Source of the DNA: Hyparrhenia diplandra
Lineage: Eukaryota > Streptophyta > Magnoliopsida > Poales > Poaceae
Direction: 5' to 3'
Assembly (NCBI GenBank): GCA_015847255.1
Contig: JADLZK010008545.1
Location: 433,726-497,725, forward strand
DNA: 64,000 nt
The position numbers were made by a program, and so were the translations under genes. The notes beneath the pieces were generated by a model, which saw only the letters and a program-made list of their open reading frames with translations, did no database searches and was not told the origin of the DNA. Positions 34,146-45,338 of this stretch are shown one piece after another (positions within the stretch are counted from its first letter, which is position 1; every line of letters begins with the position of its first letter).

Positions 34146-35418
34146 GGGGTAGCTTTGTAGTTGATGTCTGATTTAGTTTTAGGTTTGTTTTGCCTTTTTG
34201 TATCATACTTGCATATCATGAGCTTCACTTTTATATTGATTTGAATGAGGTTGTGCTCTTAGTAGTATGAACATGATAGTGCTTCTAGCTTGAGCTCTTT
34301 TTAATCATGTGATGTATGTTATGAGTGAGCAACGTTTTCCACATGTGAACTTGTTTAATGAATGATGAAATTAAATCTTGGTTCACCCTTGAGCTAGCTT
34401 CTATCATGAGTAGGATGTTGAGATCCTTTGAGCTTTTATGTGTATGCTTGGTAGCTATGTCTCATGCTTTGATTCATTCACTTGCTTAGATTTTCATGAT
34501 AATACCATGCTAAAACATGAAGTCTAAAGCTGAAGTGATGAAAAGATCGAAGTGGGTCCATTTTGCCACACCTTGAAGTTTGAGATTGCTTTCACTTGCA
34601 CTCTTGAATGAACCTGGACTTCATTGTGTTTGACCTGCACCATTGTCTTAAGCTAATCATTGCTCACGCATAGGCTTGACATGGTTGATTAGTAAGGCAA
34701 GGCAAATGTGGATAACCACTCGCATGCTATCTTGTAACTTGTGAACCATTTGCAACTCGAACTAAAATGAACACAAGTTTGTGCAACAATGTCTAGCATG
34801 ATGTCCGAACGCCGCTTGGGGTAGTTCACCCGGTTTACATGTTTGAGCACTTAGTTGATCTCCTATCTACTTGTGCTAGGTGCTATGTTTGATGGTGAAC
34901 CTCCTTTTTGCAAGATACTAAAATTTGCTCAAAATGCTTTGTGCCATATTTCATATCATCGATTAGCTTGAGCTCTGGCTAGCACTTGTAGTTTGTTGCT
35001 ATGGTACCACTTTGAGCACTCTCTCATTCGGTTGAATATAATCTTGAAGCTTTGCATTGTGACATATTGCATTTCATAGTTTGATTAGTGCATGTGCCAA
35101 CAAGGGGGAGAAAGATCCAAAGACGGTGATTGCATTTGTCCGTGGGGAGTAGCACTTTGAGCTAGATGTGTTGAGCCTTTGCCTCAGTCTTAAGGGTCTA
35201 TTTGTTTGTGTGTGAAAGTATTTGGTTTGGAGCTTTGCTAGTGGTGTTGAGCCTGTTCTACCTCTTCTTGAGGACTAGCTGTCTGTTTAGCTTGGTTGTG
35301 TCGAGCCTTTTGCCTATCCAGTGAGGTTGTCTTAGCTTTTGTTCACCTGGATGTGCTTTCTCCTATCTTATTCTGTCTTTGTGTTGAATGTTGACAATGC
35401 ACTCATCAAAGGGGAGAT
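34146..35418. other. Copia non-coding region between RNase H and 3' LTR
   Basis: About 1.27 kb of AT-rich sequence without a recognisable frame. It ends in the purine tract AAAGGGGAGAT (35408-35418) that primes plus-strand DNA synthesis. In SIRE-type elements an envelope-like frame may sit here; none is visible. Confidence 0.7.
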
Positions 35419-37194
35419 TGCGAACACATGGTTGATTTAGGTCGCATGTGTTTAGTTTTGTGATGTAGTGATTGTCAACGATCAACATTCTCCTTCTATT
35501 TTCTTTTATCTTTTTGCTTCGGCTATGTTTCACCGGCACACGTGGAGTGTGTCAAGACGATTCTTGGTTCGTGTTGTGCGGTGTGGAGCTCGGAGATGGT
35601 AGGCGACGGTGAGGTGAAGGGGCCAAGGAGGACGTGGCGGGCCGACGGACCGCCGGAGGTGAAGGACGGACGTGAGGCTTGGACCGAGGACCGGATCGCC
35701 GGGTGGCTAGCCATGGAGGTGACATCCGGGACATCGACGGATGCGAGAGGGCGTGGCAGACCGTGTCGATCGAGTCAAGACAAATGAAGCGCGTGCGCAG
35801 CGGAGCGGGGAGCTCGGATGACTTGGCGACTTCGGGGCGGTCAAGACGGCGATGACACGCGTCGAGGAGGTTTGGTGGTTTGCCCTCAAAACCATCGGCG
35901 CTGGTTTAGTGGTTTGGGCCTCAAAACCACGGCGCGCGGGTTTCGCGGGTTTGGGCCTCAAAACCCGAAGTGTTCCCGGCGGATGGAAGGACGGCACGCG
36001 GGCGGCATCGGGAGGTTGCGTGGAGGCAAGGCTACCGATGAGGAGGCGCGATGGCCGTCGGATCGAAGATTATCCGAGTCGACCAAAATAGCCTTAGGGT
36101 TACAAAATCGACTCATGTATCTTAGGGGGTAGTTTAGGCAGAGGGAATTGGGGCTATTTAGCAGAGGCATACCCCTTCATCCTCCCTTGCCTCTCATTTT
36201 CACATTTTCTAGCTAGGGTTTCCAGACTCCGGTGTGAGAGGACCACCGATCTTGTATCGAATTTGTTGAGCAAGGGCTAGCTCTGAGTAGCCTGTCACAT
36301 GGTGGCGTTTGGGATGATTGGATCGGTGTTCTTTGTTGATCTTGTGCTGTGATTTTCGTTCTTCACTTGTTCTTCCCGAGTTCATCCTCTCCCCCTCTAT
36401 TCTCTTCGCGATTTCTTCGATTTGGCACCGTTTGATCTCGTTTCTCTTGCCTTGATTCGTGCTAGGACGTGAGAGGATCATTTCCACCAAAGGATTTCCA
36501 CTAATTCCTCACGAGCACGCAGATCGAGCGAGTTTTGGATCGAAGTCGATTTTTTCTGTGTTCTTAGCAAGATCCGAAATTCCTCTCGATTCCCTCCGTC
36601 AAACTTGAAATTTCTTGGGGGAATCTTGTCACCTACATGCCGTGACTCTATGGCTTAAAAAATCGTGACCAAAGATCAAGCGTAGAGGAAGTTCCGATCG
36701 AATTTCGTTTTGAGGCGTTTTTTGAGTTAGAGCAGTTTTTCAGCCCGACAATACGGACGCGCGTCGGTATGCAACCCGGACACGTCACGGTATTTCTAAA
36801 CCTTGAGTTTGGGGCTAAAACTTTGTGGAGAGGTTGTCCACGGTGCAAAAAGGCTATGGTTAAATTCTTGTGATTTTAGAAGATCATTTGGTGGGATTTT
36901 CGATTTTTCCCGAGAGGTGAGTTTGGGCTGATTCCAATACCGGACGCGTCTGGTATTTGCTGAAAGGTTGCTGTTTTTACTCGGTTCGTCGTGCGATCTC
37001 TTTGTGGTGTTTCCGGTTGATCCGCTGTGACTCTAGGGCAATCCCTAAGTCATCCACCTTGCAAACAAGGTCGTGATTCTTCCGTGAGTTGGTTATTTTG
37101 TTAAGAGGGGTTGTGAGAGCTACAAGGTCGCAAATTCGAAAGAATTTTGTCGAGACTGCCATTCACCCCCTCTTGTCGCCGTTTCGGTCCTTCA
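35419..37194 (+). repeat. Copia 3' LTR
   Basis: It begins TGCGAACACATGG and ends TTTCGGTCCTTCA. Compared with the 5' LTR it lacks part of the second CCGGACGCGTC motif (near 36950) and has scattered indels. Confidence 0.9.
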
Positions 37195-37756
37195 CAAAGC
37201 ATTACATGCCTCTAAGCTCTTTCTAGCATAAAGCCATGCCTTAAGATAAAATATTGCACCCAGAATTTGAACCTGGGTGGGAGCCTTGCCTTTGCCATAC
37301 AGAGGTACTGAAAAACTGTTTATGCTCTCAAATGCGGCTTCGCAGATCCCTGCCTCCACATGCGGCAGCCACCAAAGCACGCTCGACCGACCACCATTAG
37401 TGGCGATCGCAGTTGCGCTATAAGCATCCTTGCCCCGCTCCCTTGGTCTTGACCATATCTATCTACGGAGTATCTATCTATCCGATCGCAACGCCCACGG
37501 GCCACGGCCAACCTGATGTGCCATACCTTGCGCCGGCCACTCCTGTGCCCAACGTGCTCGATTAAATGTCTCTTGAGGTTATGGGCTATTGCACTGAACT
37601 GGGCCTGACGGATCAAGTCAGGATATGTATTAAAATGGTTTCTGAAGTTTTTTTTTTTTTTTTTTTTGACAAGATGGTTTCTGAAGTTAAGTCATGTATA
37701 TCTGGATGAACACCGACTTGCCAAACATAGTGATGACCATTTTTTTTGCATACTAG
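37195..37756. other. Gene 2 giant intron, last part
   Basis: It matches 51275-51818 in gene 3, including GCACCCAGAATTT and a GC-rich stretch (37430-37600). Gene 3 has 62 extra bases (51511-51572) between two otherwise joined motifs. It also holds a short poly-T insertion, listed separately. No gene is seen. Confidence 0.65.
37650..37673 (-). mobile_element. Tiny 5'-truncated non-LTR retrotransposon insertion
   Basis: Eighteen T followed by GACAAG stand between two perfect 15-bp direct repeats, ATGGTTTCTGAAGTT (37635-37649 and 37674-37688). Gene 3 has this 15-mer once and no poly-T (near 51733). A poly-A tail (minus strand) with a 12-18 bp target duplication is the signature of LINE-type target-primed insertion. 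Confidence 0.75.
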
Positions 37757-40700
37757 TTGATGCCATCATGGCTATCAAAAAGGAGTACGAAGTGAAGAAA
37801 AACTGGATGGGTGATCCATGTTTCCCAGCCGAAAATACTTGGGATGGCGTGAGATGCGGCAATACAATTGGTAACACTACGAGGATAACATCATTGTGAG
37901 TATCTGGAACATTGTTTAAAAAATTCTACACCGTGATATATTAATTGTGTTCGTATATGATCAGTGCATTTCATTTATGTTGAAAAATTGGGATTTCTCA
38001 TGCAGAAACCTATCCAGCAGCAATTTGCATGGCGCGGTATCTAAGAATTTTGCACTGCTGACCGCACTCCAGAATTTGTAAGTGCTATCTAACAGATTAA
38101 TGTCCTCTGCTTTCATTATTTATTTACTTATGTGCCCGGAGTACACATTCCATGAGATCATGACTGACGTTTACATTCTGCTACCTGTGATCAAGATATA
38201 TTAGACCCAACATGTTAGTTTATTGGATCAGTCTAGACATTTGTTTTAATTAATGCAGATTACAGTTACAAGCCTCAGGCCTCTGTAAAGTAACAATGCC
38301 ATACACCACTCTCCCTTAGTTTGGTGCATATATGTTAGGATGTTTTGTTCGCTTTCTAAAATATGCAGTTAGCTTAGAATGTATGAGGCTGTTTTAGGAG
38401 AGCCGCTTCTCTGTTTTTAGGAAAGCATGCATGTGTTGGTGGGCATGGTGCAATTAGAAAATCTGTTGATGGGCCAAAACATACTCGTCAGGATCATGTT
38501 CCCAATGGCTGAACTGTAAGGCTTCTACTTTCTAACATTGCCTTTATATGTCATAAATCATGCACTAGAATGGTAAAACCTAGAATTTGTCAAATTCCCT
38601 TCATATAGGTTTTGAATCAGGTATGGAGTTTGAATCGACACCTACGTCAAATTACCAATGGCTGAAATTTTGAACCTGCTTTCCCACATTGTGCAAATGT
38701 TTCAGGGATTTATCTTACAACAACTTAAGCGGTTCAATACCTGATTCCATACCAAGTTTGACTTCCCTACAAGTTCTGTAAGTACACATTTGTTTCAAAT
38801 AATTACAATCCAAGGACTTTACTAATCGCCTTTCACTTTCTACAGAAATGTATCTGGCAACCAGCTCAGTGACGACTCCCTTTGTAAAAATTATACTGGG
38901 TCACTTATTTTCAGGTTTTGATTTTCTTCCTGATGTTTTTTTTTCCAATTAATATGCTTGTGAACTTTTGGATATTATATCTCTTTCTAGGATCTCTAAC
39001 CAAGAGAGCAGTCAAAGACAACTCCCCCTCCCAGAGTAAACTCTGACCTTGCTGTCTTATGTATTTCAGACATGATTCTAGTAAAAGTACGTGCAACAAA
39101 AAGATAACTGCATCTAGGAAAAACACGGTTATCTTAGTTACTTCAGTTGTGGTTGCTGTGCTGGTTGGATCTGCCATAGTTCTTTAATGTTTCATCTGTA
39201 GAGCAAGAAGGAAGTCTACTGGTGTGCATCCTGTTGCTCTATCCTGTATTACCATGTATGTGTATTGTCGTTTCATTATGCTTACATCATATTCGTGCAA
39301 CCAGTTTCTATAGATGATCACACTAGAAATGCACAACTCGAGATTGCTCCAAGAAGCAGAACAAATCAAGGGGATCACCTGCAAGACAACGAGAATAGGC
39401 GGTTCACATATAGCGACCTGGAAAAGTTCACTGATAATTTTAAACAGTTCATAGGACAAGGAGGCTTTGGAGTCGTCTATTTTGGCCATTTAGAAGATGG
39501 TACTGAGGTCGCTGTCAAGACGCGCTCCGAGTCTTCATCACATGGGCTAGATGAATTTTTAGCTGAGGTACCAAATCTTGAGTCATTACACATTAGAAAT
39601 TCACACACATACATGTGAATCAACTGCATGAGCCACAGCACAGAAGGAGCTTATATGGAAACTAATATATCTTTCCCATATTTGTCATCTTGTTATATAG
39701 GTTCAGAGCTTGACAAAGGTGCATCACAGGAACATTGTTTCATTGGTTGGTTACTGCTGGGAGAAAGATCATTTAGCACTTGTTTATGAGTACATGTCTC
39801 AAGGCAATTTTACGATCATCTGAGAGGTTTGACTTCCTAACTTATTTGGCAAGACGTGGGTTCCAATAATCAACTTTGACTATTAGTCTGATAGCGAAGG
39901 TTACTTTCATCTTATGGTAGTAGTGCTAACAAACCTAATTGTATTACTTTAATGTGTCCATTTAAAATAGTTTTTGTGTACGTTACTGGTCAAGTTTGAC
40001 CATTCAAATTTAAAGCTTCATTTATTTCCACATAATGACATTATCGATTAAAAGTGAAAACTATGTGACTGTTTTAAAATGGCACCTGCAATATCTTCTG
40101 AACTTGACATGTGAAGTTGTTAACACAGTTGTGCTCTGTCAATACAATGAAGGTAAAATTGCTGCTGATGAAGCCTTGAGCTGGGGAACACGTGTACGAA
40201 TAGTGCTTGAAGCTGCACAAGGTATATGCTCCAATGAAAAACACATATAGCCAACTCATTTACTTTAAGCAAATCAGCCATTTTTTCCTTTTCCATTTTC
40301 ACCTCTTGGCATTATTCGTGTTGTAGGTCTGGATTATTTGCACAAAGGATGCAGCCCACCAATAATTCACAGGGATGTAAAGAGCAGCAACATACTCTTG
40401 GGTCAGAATCTGCAAGCTAAAATAGCAGATATGGGACTTAGCAAAACATATATTAGCGATGGCCATACTCACATTTCGGCCACGGCAGCTGGCACGGCTG
40501 GTTACATGGATCCAGAGTATGCCTCTCCTCCCTCTGTATGCTATAAAATTTAATTAAGTTGGTAGGAGTACTCCATTTCAGCTAGAATAGCAGAGCACTT
40601 TGATATTTTCATTCCTTATTTGCTTGTATGCCAATGACAAGCACTTGTCTTGTGACCTTTAGATTTATTATACTGTTTCTTGCAGGTACTACTTCCGGAA

Positions 40701-41098
40701 GGCTCACCGAGAGCAGCGACGTGTACAGCTTCGGTGTCGTCCTACTGGAGGCAGCCACCGGGGAGCCTCCGCTAGTGCCAGGCCAGGGCCACATTGCCCA
40801 ACGCGTCAAACAGAGGGTCTCCGCCACCGGCGACATCGGCTCAGTCGCCGACCCGATGCTCGGAGCCGCCTACGACGTCAACTCCATGTGGAAGGTGGTC
40901 GACACCGCCATGGCGTGCACGGCGGAGAGCGGTGCCAGCCGGCCAACGATGAGCGAAGTGGTGGCGCAGCTCAAGGACAGCCTCGCACTCGAGTACGCTC
41001 GCGACAACAACGACGACGACCGCAGCCTCCCGGCGAGCATCCCCGCCAGCGATAGCGCGGGTTTCATCATGTCTGGGTTTGGCCCGTCGGCGAGGTGA
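37757..41098 (+). pseudogene. Gene 2, 3' block: LRR, membrane and kinase exons, disrupted
   Basis: Exons: 37757-37895, 38006-38077, 38706-38777, 38846-38914, 39070-39221, 39305-39567, 39701-39826, 40153-40221, 40327-40516, 40686-41098. They mirror gene 1 exon by exon, with the same splice phases. Three lesions: a TAA at 39185-39187 inside the membrane helix (gene 1 has GCA), a one-base loss near 39806 after MSQG that quickly gives TGA, and a two-base loss near 40694 where gene 1 reads YFTGRL. One residue is missing in frame in exon 39305-39567. Catalytic motifs HRDVKSSN and GTAGYMDPE survive; DFG is DMG. As read, no kinase can be made. Confidence 0.85.
39827..40152. other. Kinase intron of gene 2 with MITE-like filler
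   Basis: The intron ends match gene 1, but the middle (39841-40060) is unrelated to the filler in gene 1. It contains AACTTTGAC and, about 140 bp on, GTCAAGTTTGACC, an inverted pair common inside Stowaway-type MITEs. Confidence 0.35.
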
Positions 41099-42783
41099 AG
41101 ATGTAAATCAGTGCACGATGCATATCGGCTTGGGTCTAAGTTTGGTTTGTCGCTGTCGCTGGTGCTGTTCTCTCTACTCCACGGCACGTTTCCAACGTGT
41201 TCCCCTGGGGTTATTTTTTTATTTTTTTTTGGACAAGAAAAGCAATTTTTTTATTACTAGCAGCATGTTGCTGCTAAACGGGAGGGCATCTCCCATAGTA
41301 CAGAGTTCAGACCTTTTTTTTTTCTTTTTCTCCTTTTTTTTTTTTAGAAAAAACCGGAGGGGTGAGAGCCCCACATGAATATATTCCATTGATTGATCCT
41401 AGCAAGTCGGTGCACGGAAGTTGCCTCTCAAAGGCATAGAGTTTACATAGAGATTACAACAACAAAGCTCCACACACCGGAAGCGTCAACCCTTGAAGGT
41501 AAGAGGAGTACATGAAAAGTACATGATGTTCAGAGCCTCTTTGAGAGGGCAGCTGTTTACCTATAAAAGATTCATTCATTCACAGAGGAGATTGATGCTC
41601 TATGGAATGCTTGACCAGCTAGGATGTGTGTTGTGGCTTTTTTTTCCCTGCTTATCTTGAAGACTTCCAATTGCATCCTTCAACAACATTTTCCCCCATT
41701 GTTATGTTACTTATTTCTCATTTGTCTATATATTATTTATATCTCTGCAATGTTCTTTTAGGGCATTCATTAGGGTTAAGGATACTTGATTGTGCCCCAA
41801 AATTATTATTCGGCGTGCTTACATCGCCATGAGAAGTGACATGTCAAAAGGTGTGACCAGAGCAGGACTCATTTGAAAAGAGTAGGACTCATCTTCCTCA
41901 ACGGGACGGGTGAAGCACTCATTGTCTTTTTTCGTGTGAAGCACTTATCAGGGGTGGGCACAGGGTGTGGGTGCCGATGTGCGGCGTGGCGGAGGGCTCA
42001 CCACCAGCCAGTGCAAGTGACGGTCGAGGGTGCGGTAACAGGGCAAAGGGGGGTTAGGGTTTAGATTAGGTATTGGAGCTCCTCTGCCAATGCCATCCGG
42101 TCCTAGAGGGATGGACAGATCGTCGGTGAGACAAGGCGGCAGCGACACCGTCGATCAATCTGTGGAGGATAACCAGTTTGCATAGGGTCGGGCGGGGGCA
42201 CGGGGGCCTTGAGTTAATAAGGGTGGGGGTAGAAACGGCAAGGGTGGTCGGGTTTGATCAGTGGAGTGGAGGCCACTGGCCGTGGGAGCGGCGGTGGGAA
42301 GAGATTGAGAGGAAAAAGATGTACTATCCGAAACCCAACGAACCCGGGTACGTTCAAGAGGAGTGTGAGATTTTGTCCTGTGGGTAACAGCAGGCACTCC
42401 GAATTATAGGTTTGGACAGTATGGGAGTGGTACTTGCTCGTATTTTTTTTCCTTTGTTTCCATCGTTGACCAAGACCATCGTTGTTTAGTTCTCGAGTAC
42501 TAATTAAAGGCACAAGGGCACTCGGAATGCTAGAAACCGCCATAGTTTCTATAGCTCATAGACCTTGCCACACGAAACTATTCCTCTCTAATGAATGGCT
42601 TAGTAGTAGTTTCTATAGATAAAGAACTTCAATATACAAACACAAAAGTAGATGATCAATTGCGACACATTACCCTGTGATCCAAGTGAAGGAAAGTGTT
42701 TGCCGTGAGCAAAATCATACGACCTTGCTGTTTATATAGTGATTGATACATGTTGTACATGCAAGCATATTATCGATCAATCA

Positions 42784-43192
42784 ATCATATAGGATGGTGT
42801 CGCTTAAGTGATTGGGTCAAATCTTGTTAGCCTTTTCTTGTGTTAACCCACATGTCTTACTTTTCCTACACTTACAGTACCCTTCCTCTTTGTCCCCTAC
42901 TACCCCACCCAAGCATTGGAGTTCTTTGGGAGAAGCATGTTGAAGACGGTGTCTTCAACTCGAATGACATGTACTAGGCTCATGCAACCCACCTTCCGGT
43001 GAAGATGGCATCCATTTCTGCTAGAAGATATATTAGATTCTATTTTAGACCTAAGGCTCATTTTTGTAATAATATTTCGATTATGTAATAAACTCGACGT
43101 TGATACTACAATGAAGTCTATATATGTGTGAAAATTGATCCCGGCATAAACATATTAGGAATTCGATTTTGTCGTTAAAATCGGGTGTGACA
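42784..43192 (+). mobile_element. Old 3' LTR fragment, copy in spacer B
   Basis: Counterpart of 7990-8414, ending AAAATCGGGTGTGACA. Its left part has a deletion relative to spacer A around 42875. Confidence 0.45.
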
Positions 43193-44521
43193 CATAAGTG
43201 TGGTTGAATTAGACAAGGTGGTCCAAGCCAAGTGATGGAGCATGATAGAGATCATGAAGGACGGCGATGTTCCAAAAGAGATGATCAAGTGCTCATCATT
43301 CATAGACAAAGAAAGAGAAAAAAAAAACTAGAATAGATCAAGGTAAAGTTATATGACAGGGTTTTGTTTTTGCCAGACAAAACACCATAGAGGGGTGTGC
43401 TTGGGTTTAGGACCAATAGTCGTACTATAAAGAGGGGAAATTTATCGGTTATCACGGCCGTTAAGTGCCACTAGGTGATGTTGATCATGCATATGCATTA
43501 GGACCTAGTGTGCTAAGTTCAAACCATTGCAAAAATGTTTATTAAAACGTTAACACATGTGCACAAAACAAAAGGATTACACTTTGTGTTTGGCAAGGTT
43601 GAAGCAAGGGTGAAAGAAAAGAGAAGAAACTATGAATTTGCTTTGACGAGATGATGTTGGTAATTTGTAACGTCACTACTAAGAATAGAGTTAATCTTAT
43701 TCCCAACAATGGCGCAAGAACCCACCACACTCCATGGCATCACCTTAATATTAGGCTTCCATCACTAGTAGCAATTCTAGAAATGTGTGGATGGTATTTG
43801 TGCATATGTGCCACTTGAATCCTTGAGATAATGTACCCTTTTCATGTTTCGTTGACGGTTTAAAATGGTTGTTAACTACCATGAACAACTCCTCCAAACT
43901 TATCCTTTACTCATCCCTAAGCAAAGCTAAACTCAGCGATGGATCAAGAGTTGTTATAATACTTTAATGCCTCAAAAGTACAGACACAAAAAATGGCATG
44001 ACTTTCCAACTTCGATGGAGATGGGTGCGTGGCTAATAGAGGTGTGGACCTCTCCTAGTTTAAAAGATGTTTTTTTTGCACTTTTCAGGCTATTTTTTAG
44101 GATTTCTTGAAAACCCACATCACCGTCGGTTTTGAAGAACCTGTCGACATGGTACTTTCGGTTCAAAATCTAGCAGTGGTGGGGATTTTGAACCAATAGT
44201 GATGTGACAATCTAGGCTAGAATAGCTTGCTGTTCTTTTTAGTTGGTAGTAGCTCTCTAGTCTGCTCTCTTGTATATTTGAGTAATTAGTACTTTGAGTG
44301 GTGAAGTAAGTTAACTAGAACCATTCAATAATAGACTTATGTAGGGGCTTGCTTGAATTGAACTAGAGTTAGAGATTGTAGTTGCTGTTAGAGTCATTTA
44401 GACCTTCCGAGGCTCCCTATCTCTCTCTATATAGTCCAATTGAGTAACGTTTGAGTCCTGTCCTCTGACCATGGAAGCTTTGGCTTGCCGAGATGGTGCT
44501 GGTCTAAGCTAGGAGCAAGGG

Positions 44522-44750
44522 GTGCGTCGATTTATTCTGGAAACTGATAGGCAGGGGCTTGTAGTGAAGCTTGTGAAGGAGGCAGGTGCCAATCAACGTT
44601 CACAGATTGCATCCATCATCAGAGAAACTCGGGAAATTAGCTCTAGTTTTGTTGATTTTTCTGTGGTTTTGACAAGTCGTTCTTGTAACTGAGTAGCTCA
44701 TGTACTAGCTAAGCAAGTTTCAAGTGAAAATAGGCAGGGTGCGTGGCAGT
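44522..44750 (+). pseudogene. RNase H-like (RVT_3) fragment, copy in spacer B
   Basis: Same frame as 14234-14470, with FILETDRQGLVVKLV, the same in-frame TGA after RSCN, and VAHVLAKQ. A three-base difference (KEAGAN against KEGAN) leaves the frame open. The shared stop shows it was already dead before the duplication. Confidence 0.6.
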
Positions 44751-44899
44751 TAGTCGCAACTTGTGTAGATTAATGTTAGCTTCAGATTGTAATCCTGATA
44801 TTTAATCAAGAAATGAAATCACCAAGTCACAAAAAAAAGATTACTTTACGGTCTATTTTTTTTAATTCTTTCCTGTTTATTATTCCGGTCAGTTGGTTC

Positions 44900-45338
44900 T
44901 TATAGGATGCGAAAGCCTTAAACTAAATATAGAAAATGCAAATGGTCAACATAAATGAAACTGCAAGTGTACATGTTGCACTAATAATTGCAGACGTGTT
45001 GGTCGTTTGACCTGAAACCAGTTGCGCTACATGTTGGTTTAAAAGGCAGACACATTGCATTTTCGCATGCGTTGATCCGTTCCGTTCTACGGGTGCATGC
45101 ACAATGCACAGCCACGAGCCGACGACCCACGTCAGTAGTAGTAGGTTGGGTACGTATATACCATCATATTAAAAATTGTCATCAAATTGCAAGGGCCGAT
45201 ATACGAAAGGGGACGGGATCGGATATATAAATGCATGTTAGCAATCGCCGTTAATCGCAATCAAACTTGCAGAAGCAAGCCGGTAGCTATCGTTAATTAG
45301 TCGTCGTCGTCGTCGCTCGCGTGTGCAGTGTCTCATCA
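44900..45338 (+). promoter_or_regulatory. Promoter and 5' leader of gene 3
   Basis: TATATAAA lies at 45224-45231, 107 nt before the ATG at 45339. W-box cores TTGACC are at 45007-45012 and, reversed, at 44944-44949; a CCACGTCA is near 45127. The leader has a TCGTCG repeat just before the ATG. This is the uninterrupted form of the promoter split by Reina in gene 2. Confidence 0.65.

Larger units (their letters stand above)
26474..37194 (+). mobile_element. Complete Ty1/copia retrotransposon, probable SIRE-type, in the gene 2 intron
   Basis: LTRs of about 1.78 kb bound an internal region with gag, protease, integrase, RT and RNase H in the copia order (integrase before RT). Flanks CAAAA (26469-26473) and CAAAG (37195-37199) are a near-perfect 5-bp duplication. 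The gag is long, with a coiled-coil region after the zinc knuckle, and 1.27 kb of non-coding DNA lies between RNase H and the 3' LTR; both suggest the SIRE/Maximus lineage. All frames are broken many times. It lies in the same direction as the host gene. Confidence 0.9.
41099..45338. other. Spacer B between gene 2 and gene 3, no recent insertions
   Basis: This 4.24 kb spacer is colinear with spacer A once the insertions in A are removed, and provides their empty sites: the solo LTRs near 42464 and 43697, the Helitron near 43955, and Reina near 45252. It holds the gene 2 3' flank, an LTR relic, an RVT_3 fragment and the gene 3 promoter. No intact gene is seen. Confidence 0.8.

Noticed and set aside
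26474..37194. Possible endogenous pararetrovirus
   Set aside because: It has LTRs, a tRNA-type primer site, a copia-order pol with integrase and a target duplication; there is no movement or coat protein.
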